DNA of 49,129 bases from Nitrospira sp. LK70 (GTDB lineage: Bacteria; Nitrospirota; Nitrospiria; Nitrospirales; Nitrospiraceae), in the NCBI GenBank assembly GCA_011090425.1, contig PHGD01000019.1, positions 1 to 49,129 of the forward strand, read 5' to 3'. The notes under the pieces are model-generated. The model had not been told where the DNA came from, did not search any database, and saw only the letters and a program-made list of their open reading frames with translations. The translations under genes were made by a program, and so were the position numbers. Shown here in pieces: positions 1 to 8,306 of the stretch; positions within the stretch are counted from its first letter, which is position 1; the number at the start of each line of letters is the position of its first letter.

Positions 1-140
1 CGAACGTCAGTTGCGGTCTACACGCTGTCGCCATCGGGTTCCTCCGTCACTGTCCGTAGAAGCTGCTTGGTCGCCGCTCCTATAGCACAGTTCGGAGCCT
101 CGATGGCTTTTTTTCTGGCCTGAGTCGTGAATAATGCGGG
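1..140. other. Left-edge intergenic stretch
   Basis: There is no convincing gene between the window edge and the hrpB stop. The only structure is a short 4-bp hairpin (agcc/ggct, about 96-108) followed by seven T on the + strand. It could be a weak terminator for a gene outside the window, but the stem is too short to call. Confidence 0.3.
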
Positions 141-2666
141 CTAGCGGTTTCTCTGCTTCGCCTTCGCGGTTGGCACGGCCTCGATGGGATCTTCGGGCCA
201 ATGGTGCTTGGGATATCGTCCGCGTAATTCTTTGCGGACATCGTGATAGCCCCGCTTCCAAAAGCCACCAAGATCTTGGGTGACCTGCACCGGCCGTTTG
301 GCGGGCGACAGGAGATGCAAGATCACAGGAATCTTTCCGTCCGCTACGCGCGGCGTGTCCTTGCAACCAAACATTTCTTGGAGACGCACCGCCAGCACTG
401 GGGACTCGGTTTGCTCGTAATCGAGTGGAAGGCGGGAGCCGCTCGGAACAAGGATATGGGTGGGAGCCAGACGGTCAAGACGACGCTGTTGTTCGTGCGT
501 CAGTAAGGCATGGAGCGGTGCGGTCAGATCGAGTCGTTTCACTCGATCGAGGGTGGTGATGCCGGTCACGTAAGGACCAAGCCACTGATCCAATGTCTGA
601 AGCAGTGCCTCGTCGGAAAGGTCGGGCCATCCTGATTGAGAACCATCAATACGTCTCAGCCACATGACGCGGGCGCGCCACTGTTGAAGCAGATGGCCGA
701 ATGATATAACGTCAAGATAAGATTTACGTATTCCTTGTAAGATGGCGTCTCTTATTTTATTTGTATCGGGCGACGAGACGGCATCTTCTACAAGAATCAT
801 CGCTCCGAGTCGTCGGCGGCGTACGGCTCGTACCGCGTTGAGGGCGTCATCCCATGCGATCTCTTCTTCTTCAACCAGCCGATCATGGTAAAGCGATTCA
901 ATATCTTGCAATGTGATCGGAACAGCGAGATTGATCTCGGACCACTGATCGCTCCCATCCAGGTCGGCAATCACCAAGAAGGGTTCGACGGCCAAGGAAT
1001 CGGCGGTCCTAAATCGTGCGCCTCTGCCATTCACAAGGCGGTAGTGCCCTGCACGGTCCGCCTGCCGCCGCGCAATTCGATCAGGGTAAGCCAGTGCAAC
1101 CAAGCGCCCGACCGAGCTTGAACGATCGTATCCCTTGGCTTCCAACCCATGGGATGAGTCATTGCTGAGCCGCCTCCGCCATAGGTGAGCAGTTCGCCTC
1201 ACTCGGTCAACCGCGGCTCGATTCACCACCAGGCCAATGGAATCGTACTGACCCCGCAGAACATCCATCCTGATCCGCAGGTCGGCGTTCTGTCGTTCGC
1301 GTGATCCATGAAGAATGTCGCGTTCACTCAAGAGCGCCGCCACCTCGCAAGCGAGATCAGCAAGACCCGATGGTACTGCCCGGAGTATCATGTGCGCGAG
1401 GCGGGGGTGCAGCGGAAGGTCGGCCATTCGTCGAGCATGGTCGGTCGGTCGGCCATCGGCAGTGAAGGCTCCGAGTTGGATCAGTAGATCTCTGGCCTGA
1501 GCGACCGCACCGGCAGGTGGCGGAGTGAGCCACGACAGTTCCGCCGGATCTTGTGCGCCCCACTGGGCAAGATCGAGCATGAGGGGAGTGAGATCCGCAT
1601 CGAGAATTTCCGGTGGACGACGGGGAGCAAGCAGAGCCTGTTCTTTTCCGGTCCACAGCCGGTAACACATCCCTGCTTCAAGTCGTCCGGCCCTGCCGCG
1701 ACGCTGTTCAGCAGAATCTTTTGTGATCCGAATGGTCTCCAATCGAGTCAGACCGGAGCGAGGATCGTACCGTGGAATCCGTACCAGGCCTGCATCGATC
1801 ACCACGCGGATACCGTCGATCGTCAGACTGGTTTCGGCGATAGAGGTGGCAAGTACGACCTTTCTCCGTCCGGGAGCGGTCGGCCGAATCGCTGCATCTT
1901 GCATGTCCTGAGGAAGATCGCCGTGCAGCGGCGCAATCTGTACGGAATGGTCAAGGTTGGAGTCGATCAGTAGTCGCTCGACTCGGCGAATGTCCGCCAT
2001 CCCCGGGAGGAAGACTAACAGACTACCGCGATCTTTTATGAGTGATTGCCGGATGCGTTGCGACACGGCCACGTCGAGCCGCCCGGTAAGAGGCTGATCA
2101 AGGTACTGGGTCTCGACCGGAAACATTCGGCCTTCGCACGTGATGATGGGAGCTCGACCCAACAGTTCGGCAATCGGACCGCAGTCCAGAGTGGCCGACA
2201 TTATTAGAAGACGAAGGTCGGGGCGAAAGAGGCGTTGAGCCTCGAGGCACAGGGCAAGTCCCATGTCTGCTTGCAGGCTTCGTTCATGGAACTCATCAAA
2301 CAGCACGATGCCATAGGCCTCCAGCGATGGATCCTCTTGGAGCAACCTGGTCAGAACCCCCTCGGTGACGACCTCGATTTGAGTCGTCGGTCCGATCTTG
2401 GTTTCGAGACGCATCCGATAACCAACGGTCTCCCCGACCTGTTCGTGCAACTCTTCCGCCATGCGACGAGCGGCGGCTCGCGCGGCGAGCCGCCGGGGCT
2501 CGAGCAGCAAGAGTTTTTTACCCGACAACCAGAGCTCGTTCAGGAGCGCCAAGGGGACGCGCGTGGTCTTGCCGGCTCCTGGAGGGGCGGTCAGCAATGC
2601 ATTCGGGCCGGCCTCCAATGCTCGACAGATTGACGGCAGGACATCTTCTATTGGAAGTGTGGACAT
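141..2666 (-). CDS. hrpB: ATP-dependent helicase HrpB (DEAH/RHA family)
   Basis: An 841-residue DExH-box helicase, the usual length for HrpB. Visible motifs are Walker A APPGAGKT (27-34), motif II DEFH (124-127), motif III SAT (157-159) and motif VI QRRGRAGR (321-328). The HA2 and HrpB-specific C-terminal regions follow and end in a basic tail. The protein is expected to be a cytoplasmic NTP-dependent RNA helicase; its cellular role is poorly defined in most bacteria. It stands alone on the minus strand, divergent from the small gene at 2757 with about 90 bases between. The ATG at 2666 gives the normal HrpB N-terminus immediately before the helicase core. The family assignment is firm, the physiological role is not. 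Confidence 0.95.
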   Translation of the reverse strand: MSTLPIEDVLPSICRALEAGPNALLTAPPGAGKTTRVPLALLNELWLSGKKLLLLEPRRLAARAAARRMAEELHEQVGETVGYRMRLETKIGPTTQIEVVTEGVLTRLLQEDPSLEAYGIVLFDEFHERSLQADMGLALCLEAQRLFRPDLRLLIMSATLDCGPIAELLGRAPIITCEGRMFPVETQYLDQPLTGRLDVAVSQRIRQSLIKDRGSLLVFLPGMADIRRVERLLIDSNLDHSVQIAPLHGDLPQDMQDAAIRPTAPGRRKVVLATSIAETSLTIDGIRVVIDAGLVRIPRYDPRSGLTRLETIRITKDSAEQRRGRAGRLEAGMCYRLWTGKEQALLAPRRPPEILDADLTPLMLDLAQWGAQDPAELSWLTPPPAGAVAQARDLLIQLGAFTADGRPTDHARRMADLPLHPRLAHMILRAVPSGLADLACEVAALLSERDILHGSRERQNADLRIRMDVLRGQYDSIGLVVNRAAVDRVRRTAHLWRRRLSNDSSHGLEAKGYDRSSSVGRLVALAYPDRIARRQADRAGHYRLVNGRGARFRTADSLAVEPFLVIADLDGSDQWSEINLAVPITLQDIESLYHDRLVEEEEIAWDDALNAVRAVRRRRLGAMILVEDAVSSPDTNKIRDAILQGIRKSYLDVISFGHLLQQWRARVMWLRRIDGSQSGWPDLSDEALLQTLDQWLGPYVTGITTLDRVKRLDLTAPLHALLTHEQQRRLDRLAPTHILVPSGSRLPLDYEQTESPVLAVRLQEMFGCKDTPRVADGKIPVILHLLSPAKRPVQVTQDLGGFWKRGYHDVRKELRGRYPKHHWPEDPIEAVPTAKAKQRNR

Positions 2667-2756
2667 GACGTGATAGGGTCACAAATAGAGCTGTACTGTA
2701 CCAGAACATGAAGATGAGGATGAATGGCGAACCGCTCAGGACGTGAGGGAGAACCG

Positions 2757-2954
2757 ATGGCGCCTTATCGTTGGAGCCACAATAAACCGACAAGACCTGG
2801 CTGGTACTGGTTCCGCGGGCCGGCCCACGAAGCCGACCCGTTTATCGTGCTTGTCGATCAAGCGGGAGAGTTCCAATGGCCGGACGGCGGATTTCAAGAG
2901 GTCTCGCTCGCCAACGGCGAGTGGGCCGGTCCAATCGAGGAACCGGAAGAGTAG
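2757..2954 (+). CDS. Small Trp-rich hypothetical protein
   Basis: A 65-residue protein from the ATG at 2757, which has GAGGGA six bases upstream. An upstream in-frame ATG at 2724, itself preceded by GAGGA, would give 76 residues. It is rich in Trp, Gly and Pro: PGWYWFRGP near the start, then FQWPDGG and GEWAGPI. This pattern suggests a compact beta fold that repeats a strand-Trp-strand unit, as in small phage-derived or accessory proteins. There is no signal peptide or membrane segment. I do not recognise a named family. The codon pattern and the ribosome site support a real gene lying between hrpB and zwf. Confidence 0.6.
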   Translation: MAPYRWSHNKPTRPGWYWFRGPAHEADPFIVLVDQAGEFQWPDGGFQEVSLANGEWAGPIEEPEE

Positions 2955-3001
2955 AGCGAGGCCTTACGTAAAAGAGGACTGAGGATGAGGGGTTTCGTCC
3001 A

Positions 3002-3030
3002 TTGACGAACGATAGAATGAGCCATAGCGT
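3002..3030 (+). promoter_or_regulatory. Possible sigma-70 promoter before zwf
   Basis: TTGACG (3002-3007), a 17-base spacer, then TAGCGT (3025-3030), about 35 bases upstream of the zwf start. The -35 box is good and the -10 box is poor, so this is only a candidate. Confidence 0.25.
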
Positions 3031-3064
3031 CAGTCCATATGAGGAATTGTCACGGGGATGATGG

Positions 3065-4531
3065 ATGATGAAGGAAACGGTCGAGCCACATCTGTTTATT
3101 ATTCTGGGGGCGACAGGCGATTTAACGCGACGGAAACTGCTGCCTGCATTGTTTCACTTGCGAACCTACGGTGAGCTGGAGAAGCAGAATACGCTCATCG
3201 TCGGAGCTGCATTGCCCGAAATGAGCGAGGACGCTTTCCGCCTGTGGGCTTATGAGGGGTTGCGCAATTCAGGAGCTCGTAACGCTTCTGATCTCCGGCA
3301 ATGGGGCGAAGACCAGCTGTACTATCAAACCCTGCGGGAAGGCAAATTATTGGACTACCAAGCCCTCGCCGCGTTTATTGCCCGCCTTGAAGTTGCCAGG
3401 AATCTGCCTCCAAATCGTATCTTCTATCTGGCGCTTCCCCCGACGATTGTGCCTGAAACCTTGGAATTACTCGACCAAGCGGGTTTGCTGAAAAGCCGTG
3501 GGTGGGTGCGCGCCGTCTTGGAAAAACCCTTCGGTCACGATTTTCATTCTGCCCGGGCGCTCAATACCCTTTTACATCGTTATCTGGACGAATCGCAGAT
3601 TTATCGCATCGATCACTATCTCGGCAAAGAGACCGTGCAAAACTTACTCGCCTTTCGGTTCGCGAACCCGATTTTTGAGTCACTGTGGAATCGCAATACG
3701 GTGGAGAGCGTGGAAATCACCGTCGCTGAAGACCTCGGTGTCGAACATCGTGGAGCCTACTATCAAAAAGCCGGAGCCTGCCGTGACATGGTACAGAACC
3801 ATTTAACGCAACTATTGACCGTCGTCGGCATGGAGGTGCCGACTTCCTTCGAAGCCGCTGAGATCCGGGCTGAAAAATTGAAAGTCCTTCGCTCTATTTC
3901 ACCGATTCGTCCACAGGACGTGATCTTCGGCCAATATAGGGCGTGGGAGGTCGCCGGCCAGCGGATTCCCGGCTACCTGGAAGAACCAGGTGTACCTCCA
4001 GACTCGACCACTGAGACCTATGTGGCGCTGAAGTTGGAGATTCACAATTGGCGCTGGAGGGGAGTGCCGTTTTACTTAAGAACCGGAAAGCGGCTTCCTC
4101 GCAAGATCACGCAAGTGGCCGTCACCTTTCGAGCGGCGCCCACGCAAGTCTTTCGATCTTTGGAGCCGGGTAGTCTGAATTCCAACAAGCTGTTGATCAC
4201 CTTGCAGCCGGGTGAAGGCTTCTCGCTCTGCTTTTCCGTGAAAACTCCCGGGCGGCCCTTCAAGTTCACCGATCGGGCTTTGGGATTCGACTATGGTCAG
4301 GGATTCGGCGGCGAGTTGCCGGAAGCCTATGAGACGCTATTGCGTGACATCATGATCGGTGACCAGACATTGTTCGTCACCGCAGAGTTTACGGAAACAG
4401 CCTGGCGACTCTACGACCCCCTCTTGATCGGTCCACGACCAGTGCATGTCTACACCGCCGGATCGTGGGGCCCAAGGGAAGCAGACGCGCTCGTGGAACG
4501 GAACGGGCTGAACTGGCAATTGGGTTGGTAA
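3065..4531 (+). CDS. zwf: Glucose-6-phosphate 1-dehydrogenase
   Basis: 488 residues, the full family length. It oxidises glucose-6-phosphate to 6-phosphogluconolactone with NAD(P)+, the entry step of the oxidative pentose phosphate pathway. The N-terminal dinucleotide fold carries GATGDL (15-20). The signature RIDHYLGKE (181-189) contains the substrate-binding Lys and a conserved His, and the C-terminal domain is complete. Two adjacent ATG codons (3065, 3068) are both possible starts. No pgl or gnd gene is adjacent; the next gene is an MFS transporter 51 bases downstream that may be co-transcribed. The assignment is firm; NADP versus NAD preference cannot be read from sequence alone. Confidence 0.97.
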   Translation: MMKETVEPHLFIILGATGDLTRRKLLPALFHLRTYGELEKQNTLIVGAALPEMSEDAFRLWAYEGLRNSGARNASDLRQWGEDQLYYQTLREGKLLDYQALAAFIARLEVARNLPPNRIFYLALPPTIVPETLELLDQAGLLKSRGWVRAVLEKPFGHDFHSARALNTLLHRYLDESQIYRIDHYLGKETVQNLLAFRFANPIFESLWNRNTVESVEITVAEDLGVEHRGAYYQKAGACRDMVQNHLTQLLTVVGMEVPTSFEAAEIRAEKLKVLRSISPIRPQDVIFGQYRAWEVAGQRIPGYLEEPGVPPDSTTETYVALKLEIHNWRWRGVPFYLRTGKRLPRKITQVAVTFRAAPTQVFRSLEPGSLNSNKLLITLQPGEGFSLCFSVKTPGRPFKFTDRALGFDYGQGFGGELPEAYETLLRDIMIGDQTLFVTAEFTETAWRLYDPLLIGPRPVHVYTAGSWGPREADALVERNGLNWQLGW

Positions 4532-4582
4532 GCGCTCCAGATGTTGGACAGACCGCCTCCCGTTCACGTATTACTATGATGC

Positions 4583-6031
4583 ATGCCTGCCGATCCCGGC
4601 CGCCCTATCACTACGAACATTCCCCAACGCATGGACCGGTTGCCGTGGGCGCGCTGGCACTGGCTCGTCGTGGGAGCATTGGGTATCACGTGGCTGCTCG
4701 ACGGGCTTGAAGTGTCGATTGTGGCCGCACTCGGCCCGATGCTGACCCATCCTGACACATTACATCTCACACAATCGGAAGTAGGACTTACGGCCTCCGC
4801 CTACCTGGCAGGTTCGGTCCTCGGCGCGCTCGTCTTTTCTTATCTCACCGATCGGCAGGGGCGAAAGAAATGGTTCATGATCACCTTGGCCCTCTATCTT
4901 ACGGCGACGGTTCTGACGGCTTTTTCATGGGACCTGATAAGCTTCATGTTCTTTCGATTTCTGACCGGAGCCGGCATCGGCGGCGAGTATGCAGCCATCA
5001 ATTCCGCGATTGATGAATTGATTCCCGCCCGAAATCGTGGCCACACAGATCTGGCGATCAACGGAACGTGGTGGCTCGGCTCGGCGGCCGGCGCCTTGAT
5101 GATGTTGCTCTTGTTGAATCCTGAGATCTTCCCTGAATCCATCGGATGGCGGCTCTGTTTTGTCCTTGGTGCCGTGCTTGGAGTGGCCATCATCATTGTT
5201 CGGCGCTTCATTCCAGAAAGCCCGCGCTGGCTCATGACCCACGGTCGGGTTCCTGAAGCCGAAGCCATTGTGTCACAGATTGAACGAAGCGTGGCGCAAG
5301 ATCGAGGCATCTCACTGTCTGACCCTCCAGGCACGATCACGGTACATGCGCGCCCCCACGCGACGATTGCAACCGTGGCACGCGAACTCTTTCAGTCTTA
5401 TCCGCGGCGAACGGTATTAGGCATAGGATTGATGGTCACACAATCGTTCATGTACAACGCCGTATCGTTTACCTATCCGCTGCTGCTGACGAAGTACTAT
5501 GCCGTACCAACCGCAGACATCGGCCTCTACATCCTCCCGTTCGCACTGGGTAATTTTTTAGGACCACTCTTGTTGGGGCGTCTGTTTGATACGGTGGGCC
5601 GCAAACCGATGATCAGCTTCACGTATGGTATCGCCGGTATCCTGTTAGGGCTCACGGGATACCTGTTCTGGACTGGTTCTTTGACGCTCTCCACACATAT
5701 GCTCTTGTGGTCATCGATTTTCTTTTTTGCCTCGGCCGGAGCAAGCGCCGCCTATCTGACGGTGAGCGAGGTGTTTCCGATGGAGATCCGTGCGATGGCG
5801 ATCGCCTTTTTCTTCATCGTGGCACAGGGCGCCGGCGTGGCGGCACCGTGGCTCTACGGAATGCTCATCGAAACATCGGCCACAAGCGTCTTCTACGGAT
5901 ATCTCGTGGGTGGAGGCATGATGCTCGTCGGTGCAGCGATTGAGCTGTGGTTGGGAGTCAATGCGGAAGGGCAGTCGCTCGAGCAATTGGCGCCCCCATT
6001 ATCCGCGCGAACGTCTACCGAGGTGGGATGA
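4583..6031 (+). CDS. MFS transporter, sugar/metabolite:H+ symporter type
   Basis: 482 residues with about twelve hydrophobic segments in two halves. The cytoplasmic loop between segments 2 and 3 carries the MFS signature (LTDRQGRKKW), and the second half repeats it as FDTVGRKP. GAGIGGEYAA in segment 4 and PESPRWL after segment 6 are typical of the sugar porter and metabolite:proton symporter groups. It acts in the inner membrane. It follows zwf closely on the same strand, which hints at a sugar or sugar-acid substrate, but that is inference. The ATG at 4583 precedes a short charged N-terminus before segment 1. The substrate is unknown. Confidence 0.85.
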   Translation: MPADPGRPITTNIPQRMDRLPWARWHWLVVGALGITWLLDGLEVSIVAALGPMLTHPDTLHLTQSEVGLTASAYLAGSVLGALVFSYLTDRQGRKKWFMITLALYLTATVLTAFSWDLISFMFFRFLTGAGIGGEYAAINSAIDELIPARNRGHTDLAINGTWWLGSAAGALMMLLLLNPEIFPESIGWRLCFVLGAVLGVAIIIVRRFIPESPRWLMTHGRVPEAEAIVSQIERSVAQDRGISLSDPPGTITVHARPHATIATVARELFQSYPRRTVLGIGLMVTQSFMYNAVSFTYPLLLTKYYAVPTADIGLYILPFALGNFLGPLLLGRLFDTVGRKPMISFTYGIAGILLGLTGYLFWTGSLTLSTHMLLWSSIFFFASAGASAAYLTVSEVFPMEIRAMAIAFFFIVAQGAGVAAPWLYGMLIETSATSVFYGYLVGGGMMLVGAAIELWLGVNAEGQSLEQLAPPLSARTSTEVG

Positions 6032-6401
6032 GTCTCAGTCCAGATGGCCGAGTCATCAAGGAGGCCTTTCTAAGACCGTCTCCAGTTCTTGGAGATCGTT
6101 CATGCGTGCTACCACCTGGCGGGAACTTGTGGAAAGAGAACACCATGAACAACACGATGACCGCAGCCTGCTATGTGTGTTCGCAGGCTCGTGACTCCGT
6201 GAAGACATCTTATTCGATCCTCTTTGTGACATGACGCCATGCATTCATTGGAGGATAGTCCCTGAAAGGTTTTGAATGAAGCGCATGTTCTGCTGGTGTC
6301 CCCTGGATTGTTACCTGTATCTGTGCTACATCCTCACGCGATTGAAGGCGTTGTGAGCGAGTTTTCATGAATGCCGGTCACATTGCGGAGGGAGCCGACC
6401 T
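6032..6401. other. Intergenic region without a clear gene
   Basis: About 370 bases between the MFS gene and the yidB remnant. One very short frame at 6145-6234 (29 codons, preceded by GGAAAGAG) has a ribosome-site-like lead but no recognisable product. Nothing else is supported. Confidence 0.4.
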
Positions 6402-6793
6402 CTGAGGCTTCTGGATCAATTGGGACAAACAGTAGGTCGGCTGCTGGGAGGACAAGGAGGACCCATTCCTCTTGGAGCGGGACTACTCGGAAAGGACGGC
6501 TGAATCGGTGGACTGGCTGGTCTTGTTCAGGCCTTTCAGGAAACGGCCTGAAGGACATCGTGAATTCCTGGGTGAGCACAGGCTAGAATCTACCCGTCAC
6601 GCCGAGACAGATCGATCAATGTTTAGGAGACGACCTGCTGAGCCGATTGGCGAGTTACGCTGGACTCTCCTCTGGCTCGGCTAGCTTCAAGCTCGCCGGG
6701 CTTCTTCCTGATCTCGTCGATAAGCCGACACCGAATGGAAAGATGGAAGCTTGTGGACTCGATCAACTGCCGAAACTCGTGCATGGCAGGTAA
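6402..6793 (+). pseudogene. Decayed YidB (DUF937) family gene
   Basis: Reading across frames recovers a YidB-like protein. It begins LLDQLGQTVGRLLGGQGG and continues with a GLAGLVQAFQE segment. A frame change leads to NGLKDIVNSWVSTG, then NLPVTPRQIDQ and LAGLLPDLVDK with a TPNGK end. Lesions seen: the expected start codon is CTG (6402), there is an in-frame TGA after the GKDG segment (about 6500), a one-base frameshift near 6540, and a TAG (about 6583) where the family has Gln after STG. YidB-family proteins are small and soluble, of unclear function. The remnant ends about 35 bases before the SUMF1-domain gene. The residues named are seen; the family match is from memory of YidB homologues. 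Confidence 0.75.
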
Positions 6794-6827
6794 CGACCTG
6801 AAGCCTCGATCTTTGCACCATATCGTT

Positions 6828-7691
6828 ATGATCAATCAATTTGGATTATGGCTGCGTCTTATTGCTGTTCTTTTTCTTCTTGATCAATGGATCATTGGCG
6901 TCGCCGCTTTTCCGGAAGAGGGGCAACGAGAGGGTGCCGCTGCGGAGATCATCAAGGGACAGGACGGGGCTCCCATGGTCCTCATCCCTGCCGGGTCCTT
7001 TCTCATGGGCAGTAACGACGGGTTGCCGAACGAGCGCCCGGAACATCATGTCACAGTCGACGCCTATTACATCGATCAATTTGAAGTCACCGCCGGCCGC
7101 TACCAGAAGTTTGTCGAATCGGCCAAGCGCGGCTTGCCACCGATGTGGGATGATGAAGCGGCTCGGACCCTGAGTGACCTCCCTGCCGTGGGGATGGCGT
7201 GGACTGACGCCGCAGCATACTGCAGATGGGCCGGCCGGCGCCTTCCCACGGAAGCGGAATGGGAAAAGGCTGCGCGGGGAACCGATGGTCGACGCTATCC
7301 TTGGGGGCCCATGCAGCCGTTCATCGACATAGCAAATTATAATCGAGGCGTCTGGGTGAGCGAGGCTGTGACCTTGGTTCCCGTCGGCAGTGGCCTTGGG
7401 GGGATGAGTGTACGATATGGGCTGGAGAACGGTGGTAGAAGCCCCTATGGACTATTTCACATGGCCGGGAATGCAGCGGAATGGGTGGCTGATTGGTATG
7501 ACCGTGAATACTATCTCAAGAGTCCGGAAAAGAATCCTTTCGGACCGACTGTCGGCGAGAAGCGTGTGCTGCGAGGCGGATCCTGGGCAGACTTGCCGAT
7601 CGCGTTGCGTGTGACGGCTCGGTTTTCTGCTGAGCCGGAGTTTGAAGATCGCACGATCGGGTTTCGATGCGCAGCGGACGCCGATAGATGA
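6828..7691 (+). CDS. Exported SUMF1/FGE-sulfatase-domain protein
   Basis: 287 residues from the ATG at 6828. An earlier in-frame ATG at 6735 lies inside the yidB remnant and would bury the signal peptide. The first 27 or so residues are hydrophobic (GLWLRLIAVLFLL), so the protein is probably exported. The SUMF1 domain fills the rest: VLIPAGSFLMGS, PTEAEWEKAARG, YPWG, MAGNAAEWVADWY, RVLRGGSW and a GFRC end. The two copper-binding cysteines of true formylglycine-generating enzymes, expected shortly after RGGSW, are absent, since that stretch reads ADLPIAL. It is therefore unlikely to be a genuine sulfatase-maturing oxidase. A cytochrome c gene follows. The actual role is unknown. Confidence 0.85.
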   Translation: MINQFGLWLRLIAVLFLLDQWIIGVAAFPEEGQREGAAAEIIKGQDGAPMVLIPAGSFLMGSNDGLPNERPEHHVTVDAYYIDQFEVTAGRYQKFVESAKRGLPPMWDDEAARTLSDLPAVGMAWTDAAAYCRWAGRRLPTEAEWEKAARGTDGRRYPWGPMQPFIDIANYNRGVWVSEAVTLVPVGSGLGGMSVRYGLENGGRSPYGLFHMAGNAAEWVADWYDREYYLKSPEKNPFGPTVGEKRVLRGGSWADLPIALRVTARFSAEPEFEDRTIGFRCAADADR

Positions 7692-7790
7692 TCCCTGCTC
7701 CCTTCAATCCGGCAACTGGCTCATCGACCACCCTGGTGCTCCTTGCGTGGCGAACCGAATCTCACTAAGTCTTCATCGCCGGTCCAAGAA

Positions 7791-8282
7791 ATGACTCCTC
7801 GCTCTCCCGAACGGCTCGTAGTCCTAACGGCCATTGCTCTGGTGCTGTTGTCGGTAGTGTGGACACTTCGCGATCCTCCTGCCTCTCGTCCGAAGCTGGA
7901 CCAATCAGTCGGCCTTGCACTGAAGATCGAAACGATTCCGCTGGTCACGGGAGACGAGCCTCTCATCGACATTTTCACGCGGCCTGGTTGTCCCGTGTGC
8001 CACATCAGTCCCGGGATTCCCGGTGCGAATGGACAAGTGGGACCTCCATTGGTACTCGGGGCGACCGGCCCGCAGCGACTCAAGGATCCAGGGTACCGAG
8101 GACAAGCCAGGACGGTGCGTGAGTACATCGTTGAATCAGTGCTGGAGCCCCAGCGATTTGTCGTGCGGGGCTACCCAGAGCGTACGATGCCGAATTGGTA
8201 CGGATCCCGACTCAGTGCGCTGGCGCTTGAGAAGATGGCGTCCTATCTGGAGCGCCAAACCGAAGGGAGTTCAGTCCCTTGA
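7791..8282 (+). CDS. Small membrane-anchored c-type cytochrome
   Basis: 163 residues from the ATG at 7791; a longer TTG start at 7743 is possible but lacks a ribosome site. An N-terminal hydrophobic stretch (LVVLTAIALVLLSVVW) serves as signal or anchor. The class I haem motif CPVCH occupies about residues 67-71. A distal Met in the TMPNWYG segment (about 133) is a plausible sixth ligand. The length and the single haem fit a periplasmic mono-haem electron carrier. It lies about 100 bases after the SUMF1-domain gene and ends 25 bases from the convergent pilU. The redox partner is not evident in this neighbourhood. Confidence 0.85.
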   Translation: MTPRSPERLVVLTAIALVLLSVVWTLRDPPASRPKLDQSVGLALKIETIPLVTGDEPLIDIFTRPGCPVCHISPGIPGANGQVGPPLVLGATGPQRLKDPGYRGQARTVREYIVESVLEPQRFVVRGYPERTMPNWYGSRLSALALEKMASYLERQTEGSSVP

Positions 8283-8306
8283 GGATCAGGCGGGTGATCT
8301 GCTGTT

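Noticed and set aside
6735..6827. Earlier start for the SUMF1-domain gene at 6735
   Set aside because: It lies within the yidB remnant and would place the signal peptide internally.
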